From positions 1-50,891 of the forward strand of contig CAJXYI010000016.1 in assembly GCA_913063435.1 (NCBI GenBank): a DNA stretch of 50,891 bases, read 5' to 3'. Positions within the stretch are counted from its first letter, which is position 1; the number at the start of each line of letters is the position of its first letter. Shown here one piece after another: positions 16,364-24,676 of the stretch. The DNA comes from an uncultured Actinomycetales bacterium. GTDB lineage: Bacteria; Actinomycetota; Actinomycetes; S36-B12. The position numbers were made by a program, and so were the translations under genes. Below the pieces are notes generated by a model, which did no database searches, was not told where the DNA came from, and was given only the letters and a program-made list of their open reading frames with translations.

Positions 16364-17035
16364 GTGAGCGGAACAGCCGCTGCGCCCAGTGATGCCATCC
16401 TGCTCGGCGAACGCGAAACACGGCTTTTGGAGGCGCACCTGCAGCGTCACCGTCGCTGGAACGACACGGCACATGTGCGCGTGGTGATCTCCTCCGCGGA
16501 GAGCCCGTCGCACATCGGTGTGTATGCCGCGCCACCGATGGGTGTGATCAGTTACGTGCAGCTGCCCCTCGCCGGTGCGGGTACGACATCGACCGATGTC
16601 ACGGTCACTGCTCGTGATATCGCGTTTCACCCCCAGGGTCAGGGACTGACCGGCGTGGTCTTGCCGGTGTCGGGTCCGGGTAAGCCCGAACTGGCGCTCC
16701 TGCCTCCCACGGATGGCTGGCATCTGCCGATCCACGGTGTCGCCGGAGATGTGATGCCCACGGTCGAGGCTGCGGTCGCCGAGTTCAAGTCTCGCTCCGT
16801 GTCGGTCGTCGACGCCGACGCCTTGGCCGAGGAGATCTGGTCGCGGCCGGTGTTCGGGGGTTTGACGATGCGGATGCTGCACACCGCTCGCCTGCTAGGC
16901 ATGCTCGGCGCCGATAGTGCCCGCATCGCCGCGTCGACGCGCACCGGGTGGAAACGCCTCACCACTCTCCGCGGGCAGATCTACCAGCGGATCCCCGGTG
17001 CGCTGGATCGACCGAAACTCAGCGTCGTCCGCTGA
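16364..17035 (+). CDS. Conserved actinobacterial protein of unknown function
   Basis: This is a 223-residue soluble protein with no signal peptide or membrane helix. It starts at GTG 16364 with GGAGG close upstream. No catalytic motif is recognised. Visible pieces are an N-terminal charged helix (E-R-E-T-R-L-L-E-A-H-L-Q-R-H-R), a strand-rich middle (H-V-R-V-V-I-S-S, G-V-I-S-Y-V-Q-L-P-L) and a basic C-terminal helix (G-W-K-R-L-T-T-L-R-G-Q-I-Y-Q-R). By position between the ettA/thioesterase pair and alpha-glucosidase, and by length, it corresponds to Rv2474c of M. tuberculosis as I recall it. The last 17 bp overlap the alpha-glucosidase gene on the other strand. The conserved neighbourhood suggests a link to translation or lipid metabolism, but nothing proves it. 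Confidence 0.7.
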   Translation: MSGTAAAPSDAILLGERETRLLEAHLQRHRRWNDTAHVRVVISSAESPSHIGVYAAPPMGVISYVQLPLAGAGTTSTDVTVTARDIAFHPQGQGLTGVVLPVSGPGKPELALLPPTDGWHLPIHGVAGDVMPTVEAAVAEFKSRSVSVVDADALAEEIWSRPVFGGLTMRMLHTARLLGMLGADSARIAASTRTGWKRLTTLRGQIYQRIPGALDRPKLSVVR

Positions 17036-18647
17036 TCCACACAGCAGTTTCCGGTGCCACCGTCACGTTGCCGTTCGCGAAGGTCACGGCAGGTGAACTC
17101 GCAAGCAGCATCGCATCAGTCGGCCAGGTGATCGGCTCATCACCCATATTGGCCACCACCGTGACCGAGCCGCGTGCGAAGGCGACGACGTCCGGGGGGG
17201 AGTCCAGCCACTCCAGTTCACCATCACCGAGGCCAGGTTGATCCTTGCGGATGCGCAGCGCGGATCGATACATCTCCAACGTGGAATCCGCCACCCCGGT
17301 CTGCGCGGCCACACTCAACCCAGCGAAGAAGTCCGGTTGGGGAAGCCAGGATTCCTCGCTCGGGCCGAACCCGAAGGAAGGGGTCGTGCCCTCCCACGGA
17401 ATCGGCACCCGGCAGCCATCGCGGCCGATCACTTCACCGGCGGTGCGCAGAAACGTCGGATCCTGGCGTGCTTCGGCCGGTAGATCGATGACCTCGGGAA
17501 GGCCGAGTTCCTCACCCTGATACAGGTATGCCGAACCGGGGAGGGCCAGCATCACCATCGAAGCCGCGCGGGCGCGGGCGAGGCCGCGCTCGAGATCGAC
17601 GCTGCCATCGGATTCGACCGGTGCGAGCCGCGTGACGTGGCGGCGCACATCGTGGTTGCTCAACACCCAGGTGCACGGTGCGCCGACGGATCCGGCAGTG
17701 GCAAGGGAGTGGTCGATCACCTCGCGTAGGTGCGCGGCGTCCCATCGAGTACGCAGGTAGTGGAAGTTGAATGCGGTGTGCAACTCGTCGGGGCGCAGGT
17801 ACATCGCGTGAGATTCGGGTGTGGGCACGACGACCTCGCCACAGAATGTCCGGGGCGGGTCATAGGAGTTCGCGATGCCACGCCAGGCGCGATATACCTC
17901 GTGCACGCCGGGCTGATCCCACTGTGGAAGGACGGGAGTGTCGAGTTCGAGGCTGTACATCCCCGGCTGCTCACCGGACATCGGATAGTCCTCGGTCTTG
18001 ACCAGGCCGTGGGCGACATCGATGCGGAACCCGTCGACACCACGGTCGAACCAGAACCGCAGCACCCGCTCATGTTCGGCCCATACCTCGGGATCGTCCC
18101 AGTTCAGGTCGGGTTGCGTGGTGTCGAACAGGTGCAGGTACCACCATCCGGTGGGATCGCCGCTGGCCGGATCGGGGATCTGCGTCCACGCCAGGCCACC
18201 GAACACGCTCAGCCAGTCATTGGGTGGCTCCTGGCCATCGTCGCCGCGCCCGCGCACGCAGTGATACCGGCTCCAGATGCCGGTCCCCGGGGGTGTGGCC
18301 AGCGCCTCGACGAACCATGCGTGGGCGCTGGAGGTGTGGTTGGGCACGATGTCGAAGATCACCCGCAGGCCGAGGGCATGGGCGGACTCGATCAGTTTTT
18401 CGGCATCGGCGACCGTGCCGAACAGATCATCGACCCGGCGGTAGTCGGCGACGTCGTATCCGGCGTCGTTCTGGGGTGAGGCATAGAACGGGTTCAGCCA
18501 CAGTGCATCGACCCCGAGGTCGGCCAGATAGGGCAGTCGCGAGATCACCCCGGGCAGATCTCCCATGCCATCGCCGTTGGCGTCGGCGAATGAGCGGGGA
18601 TAGACCTGATAGATGACGGCGTGGCGCCACCAGTCGTCGGCGAGCAT
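17019..18647 (-). CDS. aglA: Alpha-glucosidase, glycoside hydrolase family 13
   Basis: This is a 542-residue cytosolic enzyme, the usual size for oligo-1,6-/alpha-glucosidases. GH13 regions are all present: D-I-V-P-N-H (99-104), G-F-R-I-D-V-A-H with nucleophile D210, E271 in C-G-E-V-V-V as acid/base, and S-N-H-D-V-R-R with D333. The calcium-like loop N-G-D-G-M-G-D-L-P-G-V is at 24-34. It splits short maltodextrins or isomaltose from the non-reducing end and could work with MalQ (32977) elsewhere in the window. Start ATG 18647 lies 6 nt after TACGCT, and a LacI-type palindrome overlaps the -35 region. The orthologue in M. tuberculosis (Rv2471) sits beside glbO; here a 5-kb gene separates them. 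Confidence 0.92.
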   Translation of the reverse strand: MLADDWWRHAVIYQVYPRSFADANGDGMGDLPGVISRLPYLADLGVDALWLNPFYASPQNDAGYDVADYRRVDDLFGTVADAEKLIESAHALGLRVIFDIVPNHTSSAHAWFVEALATPPGTGIWSRYHCVRGRGDDGQEPPNDWLSVFGGLAWTQIPDPASGDPTGWWYLHLFDTTQPDLNWDDPEVWAEHERVLRFWFDRGVDGFRIDVAHGLVKTEDYPMSGEQPGMYSLELDTPVLPQWDQPGVHEVYRAWRGIANSYDPPRTFCGEVVVPTPESHAMYLRPDELHTAFNFHYLRTRWDAAHLREVIDHSLATAGSVGAPCTWVLSNHDVRRHVTRLAPVESDGSVDLERGLARARAASMVMLALPGSAYLYQGEELGLPEVIDLPAEARQDPTFLRTAGEVIGRDGCRVPIPWEGTTPSFGFGPSEESWLPQPDFFAGLSVAAQTGVADSTLEMYRSALRIRKDQPGLGDGELEWLDSPPDVVAFARGSVTVVANMGDEPITWPTDAMLLASSPAVTFANGNVTVAPETAVWISGRR

Positions 18648-18653
18648 GCGGCG

Positions 18654-18659
18654 AGCGTA
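18654..18659 (-). promoter_or_regulatory. -10 box of the alpha-glucosidase gene
   Basis: TACGCT on the minus strand ends 6 nt before ATG 18647. Confidence 0.5.
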
Positions 18660-18670
18660 TCGAACCGGGC

Positions 18671-18684
18671 TGCAAGCGATTGCA
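18671..18684. promoter_or_regulatory. LacI-family-type operator
   Basis: TGCAAGCGATTGCA is a perfect TGCAA-N4-TTGCA palindrome, the pattern seen in LacI/MalR-type carbohydrate operators. It starts 12 bp upstream of the -10 box, so a bound repressor would cover the -35 of the alpha-glucosidase promoter. No LacI gene is in the window. Confidence 0.55.
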
Positions 18685-18696
18685 CGAACTCGGCGG

Positions 18697-21600
18697 TTAC
18701 CCGACGGTGTAGCGGTATCGCTGGTCGAGGGCTGTGTAACCGGGAACCGAGGGGGCAGTCACCCGGACCGTCACCCGCACCGGGCGTGCGCCGCGCACCC
18801 AGATCGCTACCGAGCCGTTCGCACCGCGGATCACCCGACAGTCGACGAAGTCACCCTGCGGTGAGATCGTGCCCTCCGAGCGTGCGCTGCGCAGCACGAT
18901 CGGTCGGCAGGTGATGGACACGGTGGCCGTCTGTCCGGCATTAGTGCGCACCGGTCCGGGATACACCTGCGTTGTTCCCTGCGGCTTGATCGTCCGCGGT
19001 GGTTGCACGAGCGGCACCTGCGGGGTCAGTTCGCCGACGACCGTGACCCGTGCCCGCGCGCGGTTATTGCGCGGGTTGTCATCGGGCTGGGAACTGCTCG
19101 CCCGCGCGGTGTTTGTCACGGTTCCGCGAACATTCTCGCCGATGCGGGCACGAATGATGAAGGATGTCGAATCGCCGGGCCGCAGAACCGAATCGACCGT
19201 GCAGGTCACGGCGTTGGACTCGTTCGTGCAGCGATCATCGGATCGGTTGGGCATCCAGGTGAAGCCGGTCGGCAACACATCGCGAACCTGCGCATCCGCA
19301 GTAGAGCCGGGACCGTTATTGGTCACCGTGAGTCGATAGGTCGCCACCGAACCGGCAGGGATCGTCGTGCGCTTGGCGCGCTTGGTCAGGGCGAGATCAG
19401 CGGCGCGCTGGAGCACCGCGGAAGTCTCCGATCGATTATTCGTCCGGTCGACATCCTCGATCGTGCCGGATGCGCGGGCCTGGGAGTTCACCTGCGTGCC
19501 CTGATCGGGTGTGTTCGACACGATCGCGATAGTCGGAAGCGTCTCGCCGAACGGCAGCCCGGACTGGGTCACGCAGGTGATGCGTTCACCGGACACCTCG
19601 CATTCCCAGCCTTCGCCGGTAACGCGAGGCGGGATCGGTTGGGCGCCACCGTCCTGGTTGATCACCACGCGGATGGGTCCAGGGTCATCGGCCGGGCCGT
19701 TATTGCGCACCGACACCTCGGTCCGCCACCGGTCACCTGATTCCAGCAGGGTGGGTCCGAAGTGTGCGACGTCGAGATCGACCACCTCGCGCACCGAATG
19801 CGTCACGCTCGTCGTCGCCGGGTCACCCGGTGAAGTCGGGCTCGCCGTGACGGAGTTGGTGATCTGCCCCTCGGCGGTCGTGGCAACAGTGCCCTTGATG
19901 GCGATCGGGGGCAGGCTGGCACCGACCGGGAGTTGCGCCGCCGTCTGGCAGGTGACGAGTTGGCCGGTGATCGAGCAATCCCATCCTTCGCCCACGGCGA
20001 CCACCGGGTCGACGGCATCGGGCACCGCGTCGGAGATCGCCACGCCGACCGCATCGGTCGGGCCGATATTGCCGACCACGATGTCATAGACCACCCCGGC
20101 ACCGGCCACGATCGCGGCACCATCGTCCACACCGCGCAACTTCTTGGTGGCGGTGAGAGTCGAGAATGGATTCGTCGTGACGTCGACGAACGCCTGGGGC
20201 GGGATCGGTCCAGGCGTAGCCGCGGTGACTTCGAGGGTGTTGCGGAATGTGCGGTTCGGTGTCGTCCATGCCGGATTCGTGCGGGCGACGACCTCGACGC
20301 TGATCTGCTCACCGACACCAAGAGTGTCCGCTGTGCAATCGACCAGGGCGTCGATCACCGGTGCGCATGCCGCATCACCGGAGACCACGGTGACGGATTC
20401 GACCGCGAGGCCCAAGATGCCCAGGTCGTCGAACAGCGAGACATTGCGCGCGACCGATGGGCCGGTATTGCCGACGGTCAAAGTGAATGTCGTCGTTTCA
20501 CCGGCCAGAACGTTGACCGGCGCTGCGGTTTTCTGCGTCGTGAGAGTGGCGAGGGCGCGCACCGTGATCGGTGCTGTTGCCGCGTTGTTCTGTGGCTGTG
20601 CATCCGGCGTCGGTGATGACACCGTGCCGGTGAGTGCGAATGTCGCCGGGGGAGCGACGGGGTCAACGGCCTGCACCTGAAGTGTCAGGGGTGGTGCGGT
20701 CGCCCCGGGTGCGAGCGGATCTCCGGCGAAGGTGCATTGCGCCACTTGGTCGACGATGTCGCACTCCCATGGTCCACCGACAGCCGCCTCGAGTTGCAGA
20801 TCATGCAGGCGGGAGAAGCGAACCGTGATCGGACCGGCATCGACTGAGGGTCCGTTATTGCGGACGGTGAATGTCACCGGCTGGGCCTCGCCGCCGGCGA
20901 TCAACTCGACCGCATCCGTGGTGGTGAGTGCCAGATCGGCGAGGGACTCGACCGTGATGATGTCGCTCGCCCGATCATTGAGCGGATCGACGTCGATGAT
21001 GCCGCTGTCGTTGCTGATCACCGCGGTGACGGTCTTGTCCTCGGTCTCGCCAGCGGCCACCGAGATCGGCAGCACGAGATCGCGTACGAGTGATCCCGGG
21101 CTCCATGGTTCGTCGAGTTCGTGGGTGCAGGTGATGGTGGCGGGTGCGCTGGTGGCCGTCGCCGTGGCCGGCAGGCATGTCCACTCAGGATCGGTCTGCT
21201 CGCCCATCGAGGTGCCCTGAGGGATGGTGATCGTCTGCGTCACGGTGGTCTCGGCCGGGATGATGGCCGGTCCGACGTTGAATGCTCGAGCCGTGACGAG
21301 AACCGCCGGGCCGCCTGCGACGGCGCGTCCGGGGTGGGACAGGCTCTCGATGATGTCGATGACCTGTGCCCGATCGGAGGTGTCGGTGGAGGTGTTGTTG
21401 CCGGGCACCGGATCGGGTTCCTCGCCATTGACGGTTGCGGTGTTGCTCACGAGTTCATTCGTTGACGGCTCGAGCCGCGCACTGAGGATGATCTTCTCGG
21501 CAGATTCGCCTGCGGCGAGCGAGGAATTCAAGGTGCAGGACACCGATGTATCGCAGGTCCAACCCTCGCCATCGACCGACACCAGGGTGAGGTCCTCGGG

Positions 21601-23691
21601 CAGGGCATCATCGACGCGCACCGAAGTGGCCTGGCTCGGTCCGTTGTTTCGGACCTGCAGCGTGTAGGTCATGACTTCGCCGACTACGGCCTGACCCTCG
21701 TGGGATTTGGTGATCGATAGATCGGCTTGGCGAACCACCGTGAAGCTCGCCGAAGCTCGGTTATTCGACGGGTCGGGATCAGTGGTCTCACTCGACACGA
21801 CGACCGAGTTGCGCAGGGTCGCCCCGGAGATCGCATCGGAGGGTACGGCGACGGTGACGGTGATCGTCGGGGCAGTGTCGTCTGCGGCGAGGCCATCGGT
21901 CGTGCATCGCAACATCGCTGATTCACCCGTACACGACCAGCCTGCGCCCTCGGCGGAGATCAAGCCGGCGCCGGCAGGCAGGGTGTCGAGCACCTCGACA
22001 GCCGTTGCGCTGCCGGGGCCGAGGTTGCGCACAGAGATCGCATAGGTCGCTGATCGTCCCGCCGTGGCGGTGGGCGGATCGGCAGAACTGACGGCGGCCT
22101 TGTCAACCGCGAGATCGGCATCGGTGGAAACCACGGTCAAGGCGACGAGGTTGGACCGCCCAGAGACGGCGAATCCCGATGTCGCCGCGTTGCCGGTGAC
22201 GGAGAAGTCGTTGCTCAGTTTCGTGTTGTGCGGGGTCGAGGCGTCGACTCGCATCCGATAGCGGATCGACACCGATTCCCCGATGGCCAGCGTTCCGCCG
22301 GTCGTCGCATCGGCCCCGTCACCGACTCGCACGATGAGGCGATCGGTGGACAGCGTGACGCGTGGATCGCTATCGGCTAGTTCCAAGCCATCGAGGGTGA
22401 GGCTGCCGGGCACATAGGTCGCACCGGCGGGAAGCACATCCGTGATGACAGTGTCGGTCGAGGCGTCACCGTTATCGACAGTGACGTCATTACGCAGGTT
22501 CACTGTGTATTCGATCTCGTCCCCGGCGCGCAGCACATCGCCATTGAGGTCGATGCCGGATTTCACCGCTGCGAAGCGTGGTGAGAACAACTCCGTGGAG
22601 AAGGTCAAGGCAACCGGGTAGTACTGATCACCTGTCGAGGATGCCTGGAACCGGGCGCTTGTCGCATCATTCGAGATCCGACCCGTTGCGTCGACGATGC
22701 CAGCGTCGAAACCGAGTTGGTTGCGGTAATCCGGTGTCTTGCCCGCCAGGTGTCCGCCCTGGGTGGTGACGGCGGAGTTGAAGAAATTCGAGGTGGGACG
22801 CACGGAGTCTCCGAGAGCCCGGCCCTCCAGGGTGAACTGGTCTCCCGAGATTCCCAGGTCTCCCTCATAGGCCACGACACCGAGAGCGGTGCGCACCGGA
22901 CCACTCGGTGGGGTGCGGAATCCCGAGACATCGATGGTGGCGGGGGAGCCTTTGGTCACACTGACCAACCCATCGAAGACGCTAATGGCCCGAACTGGCT
23001 CGGTGGAGTCCGCATAGACGACGATGAGCGACCAGCCGGCGAAGTGATTGACGCCGGTGTCGGCTGCGACGTTCGCGATGGTGTAGTCACCGACCCCGCT
23101 CTCTGCGACGAGGGCGGTGATGTCGGCATAGGCCGAATACGTCTTGTTCGCACCCGTCGTCGAGATCGTGGCGACCTCATCGGCCTGGAGATCGCGATAT
23201 TCGTTATCGCCGGGCACCTGGATCTTGATCGAGCCTGCACCGGAGGGAACGTTGCCTCGTGCTTCGTTTCCGGAAGCGCCTGCGCCCCAATATAAACCAG
23301 CGAACAGCACGGGTGCTTCCGCGGGGAAGCCGAGGGTGGCGGTCGAAGAAGTGGTGGTCGTGGGGTCGTCGTCGATATCGACCCGAACCATAGAAAAGTT
23401 GTTGTTGTTCAGTCTCGATCCTGATCCCTGCTGGGATGTGATGCAGGCTGACGCGCTGGTCGGGCAGGTCATCAACGTATTACCGGTGAGGATCAGATCC
23501 CCGGCGACGTTGACGGTGAACCGCTCCGGGAACGTGCTCGTCGGTGAAACGTTCACGTCGGTCGGGTCCACGCCTTCAGCCGCAGTGGCCGATGTCGCCA
23601 TGAGCCCGAGGGTGAGCGTTGTCGCGGAAGCGATCGATAGCAGGCGAAGGGCGGATAACCGAACAGCGGCACGGGATTGCGATCGTGGCAT
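18697..23691 (-). CDS. Giant secreted protein with DUF11 repeats
   Basis: This is a 1664-residue exported protein and the largest gene here. A signal peptide covers residues 1-37 (cleavage near A-T-A-A). Residues about 40-370 form an N-terminal domain (V-L-F-A-G-L-Y-W-G-A-G, D-I-T-A-L-V, H-F-A-G-W-S-L-I-V-V-Y-A-D) often found in front of DUF11 repeats. About nine DUF11 Ig-like modules of 115-150 residues follow, each with Y-x-x-x-V-x-N-x-G-P, then D-x-L-P, then N-x-A. Most carry a G-x-W-x-C...C pair, probably a module disulfide. A C-terminal domain of about 110 residues has no LPXTG, sortase tail or membrane anchor. The roles of such proteins are adhesion, surface layer or matrix. Start ATG 23691 follows a TAACGT box. 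Confidence 0.88.
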   Translation of the reverse strand: MPRSQSRAAVRLSALRLLSIASATTLTLGLMATSATAAEGVDPTDVNVSPTSTFPERFTVNVAGDLILTGNTLMTCPTSASACITSQQGSGSRLNNNNFSMVRVDIDDDPTTTTSSTATLGFPAEAPVLFAGLYWGAGASGNEARGNVPSGAGSIKIQVPGDNEYRDLQADEVATISTTGANKTYSAYADITALVAESGVGDYTIANVAADTGVNHFAGWSLIVVYADSTEPVRAISVFDGLVSVTKGSPATIDVSGFRTPPSGPVRTALGVVAYEGDLGISGDQFTLEGRALGDSVRPTSNFFNSAVTTQGGHLAGKTPDYRNQLGFDAGIVDATGRISNDATSARFQASSTGDQYYPVALTFSTELFSPRFAAVKSGIDLNGDVLRAGDEIEYTVNLRNDVTVDNGDASTDTVITDVLPAGATYVPGSLTLDGLELADSDPRVTLSTDRLIVRVGDGADATTGGTLAIGESVSIRYRMRVDASTPHNTKLSNDFSVTGNAATSGFAVSGRSNLVALTVVSTDADLAVDKAAVSSADPPTATAGRSATYAISVRNLGPGSATAVEVLDTLPAGAGLISAEGAGWSCTGESAMLRCTTDGLAADDTAPTITVTVAVPSDAISGATLRNSVVVSSETTDPDPSNNRASASFTVVRQADLSITKSHEGQAVVGEVMTYTLQVRNNGPSQATSVRVDDALPEDLTLVSVDGEGWTCDTSVSCTLNSSLAAGESAEKIILSARLEPSTNELVSNTATVNGEEPDPVPGNNTSTDTSDRAQVIDIIESLSHPGRAVAGGPAVLVTARAFNVGPAIIPAETTVTQTITIPQGTSMGEQTDPEWTCLPATATATSAPATITCTHELDEPWSPGSLVRDLVLPISVAAGETEDKTVTAVISNDSGIIDVDPLNDRASDIITVESLADLALTTTDAVELIAGGEAQPVTFTVRNNGPSVDAGPITVRFSRLHDLQLEAAVGGPWECDIVDQVAQCTFAGDPLAPGATAPPLTLQVQAVDPVAPPATFALTGTVSSPTPDAQPQNNAATAPITVRALATLTTQKTAAPVNVLAGETTTFTLTVGNTGPSVARNVSLFDDLGILGLAVESVTVVSGDAACAPVIDALVDCTADTLGVGEQISVEVVARTNPAWTTPNRTFRNTLEVTAATPGPIPPQAFVDVTTNPFSTLTATKKLRGVDDGAAIVAGAGVVYDIVVGNIGPTDAVGVAISDAVPDAVDPVVAVGEGWDCSITGQLVTCQTAAQLPVGASLPPIAIKGTVATTAEGQITNSVTASPTSPGDPATTSVTHSVREVVDLDVAHFGPTLLESGDRWRTEVSVRNNGPADDPGPIRVVINQDGGAQPIPPRVTGEGWECEVSGERITCVTQSGLPFGETLPTIAIVSNTPDQGTQVNSQARASGTIEDVDRTNNRSETSAVLQRAADLALTKRAKRTTIPAGSVATYRLTVTNNGPGSTADAQVRDVLPTGFTWMPNRSDDRCTNESNAVTCTVDSVLRPGDSTSFIIRARIGENVRGTVTNTARASSSQPDDNPRNNRARARVTVVGELTPQVPLVQPPRTIKPQGTTQVYPGPVRTNAGQTATVSITCRPIVLRSARSEGTISPQGDFVDCRVIRGANGSVAIWVRGARPVRVTVRVTAPSVPGYTALDQRYRYTVG

Positions 23692-23697
23692 GTGCTG

Positions 23698-23703
23698 ACG
23701 TTA
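23698..23703 (-). promoter_or_regulatory. -10 box of the DUF11 repeat gene
   Basis: TAACGT on the minus strand ends 6 nt before ATG 23691. It lies in the 17-nt gap after the globin stop. Confidence 0.5.
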
Positions 23704-23708
23704 GCGCG

Positions 23709-24101
23709 TCATGTTGAAGGCAGATGGTTGATCATCGCTTGTGCAGCCGAGCTGAGATAGCTCCACAGTTCCGCTTCGTCAACGGGATCCATCTTGCGCG
23801 CGTCAACGGCGGCGCGCATGTGCGCAAGCCATCGATCACGGGCATCAGGATCGATGACATAGGGCGCGTGGCGCATGCGCAGTCGCGGGTGGCCACGTTC
23901 GTCGGAATAGGTCGTCGGGCCGCCCCAGTACTGCTCGAGGAACATCCGGAGTCGTTCTTCAGCCGGGCCGAGATCGGCTTCGGGATACATCGGGCGCAGC
24001 ACCTCATCGGCGGCGACGCCGGCATAGAAGTCGTGGACGAGGGCGGTGAAGAACTCATGCCCGCCGAATCGCTCATAGGGGCTCACAGCGGAATCGCTCA
24101 C
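23709..24101 (-). CDS. glbO: Truncated haemoglobin, group II (GlbO)
   Basis: This is a 130-residue haem protein of the trHbO class. It contains V-S-P-Y-E-R-F-G-G-H-E-F-F, then L-R-M-F-L-E-Q-Y-W-G-G-P, then H-P-R-L-R-M-R-H-A-P-Y, which holds the proximal histidine (R-M-R-H region) and is nearly the same as M. tuberculosis GlbO. It binds oxygen tightly and is linked to peroxide and NO tolerance at the membrane. The frame is open to 24137, but GTG 24101 is preferred because the family starts here and a CACAAT box ends 6 nt upstream. It is the first gene of a minus-strand run; the DUF11 gene follows after 17 nt with its own promoter. Confidence 0.92.
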   Translation of the reverse strand: MSDSAVSPYERFGGHEFFTALVHDFYAGVAADEVLRPMYPEADLGPAEERLRMFLEQYWGGPTTYSDERGHPRLRMRHAPYVIDPDARDRWLAHMRAAVDARKMDPVDEAELWSYLSSAAQAMINHLPST

Positions 24102-24107
24102 CCCTCC

Positions 24108-24113
24108 ATTGTG
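24108..24113 (-). promoter_or_regulatory. -10 box of glbO
   Basis: CACAAT on the minus strand ends 6 nt before GTG 24101. Confidence 0.5.
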
Positions 24114-24150
24114 AACGGGACGGTGATCGCTGCACATCCGGGGCGATGTC

Positions 24151-24168
24151 AGAGGGGCCCTCTAGGTT
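24151..24168 (+). promoter_or_regulatory. Palindrome overlapping a -10 box upstream of the DUF4262-like gene
   Basis: AGAGGGGCCCTCT (24151-24163) is a perfect 6+1+6 palindrome. Its last T is the first base of TAGGTT (24163-24168), a candidate -10. The layout suits a repressor site; no cognate regulator is evident. Confidence 0.4.
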
Positions 24169-24214
24169 CACCGGTCAGGAGGGGATAGCCGATGAATGAC
24201 AGGAGGTGTCCACC

Positions 24215-24676
24215 ATGGGACGGATGGAACGACGAAGTATGCGTGCGCAGGTCAAGCGACAGATCGCGGTGCAGGGGGTGGCGGTGACGGCGGATTCGCT
24301 GCGGCTGGCCGAGCAGGACTGGCCGGTGCACTACACGGTGGGCCTAACCCGCCTCGAGGGTCACCCGGAGATCGTCGTGGTGGGCGAATGCGACGACTGC
24401 GCCGAGCGGATGCTGCGCGGCGCGGCCGATGTGGTGCGCCGGGGCACCCGATTGGCGCCGGGTTGGGGTCTCACCCTCGAAGGTTGGCTGCATGTCCTCA
24501 TCGAGGTCGAGCACCCCGAGCTGCTGCTTGCCGCCCAGGACATCTACCGCATCCCGGGCGGCCCGCCCGTCACGGCCCTCCAGGCGATCGGCACGGACGA
24601 ATACGGCGAGCTGCCCTGGGAATCGGGGATCGGCAGCGAGTTGATGCTCGGCCCAGCTCCGCTGCCTAGCCGTTGA
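24215..24676 (+). CDS. DUF4262-like cytosolic protein
   Basis: This is a 153-residue protein. Residues 34-60 (D-W-P-V-H-Y-T-V-G-L-T-R-L-E-G-H-P-E-I-V-V-V-G) match the DUF4262 core, where Y-T-x-G-L and H-P-E are conserved. The N-terminus is strongly basic (R-M-E-R-R-S-M-R-A-Q-V-K-R-Q). No catalytic assignment exists for the family. ATG 24215 is preferred over GTG 24206 because AGGAGG (24201-24206) lies 8 nt before the ATG and would overlap the GTG. Its last 11 bp overlap the ABC1 kinase gene on the other strand. Confidence 0.65.
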   Translation: MGRMERRSMRAQVKRQIAVQGVAVTADSLRLAEQDWPVHYTVGLTRLEGHPEIVVVGECDDCAERMLRGAADVVRRGTRLAPGWGLTLEGWLHVLIEVEHPELLLAAQDIYRIPGGPPVTALQAIGTDEYGELPWESGIGSELMLGPAPLPSR

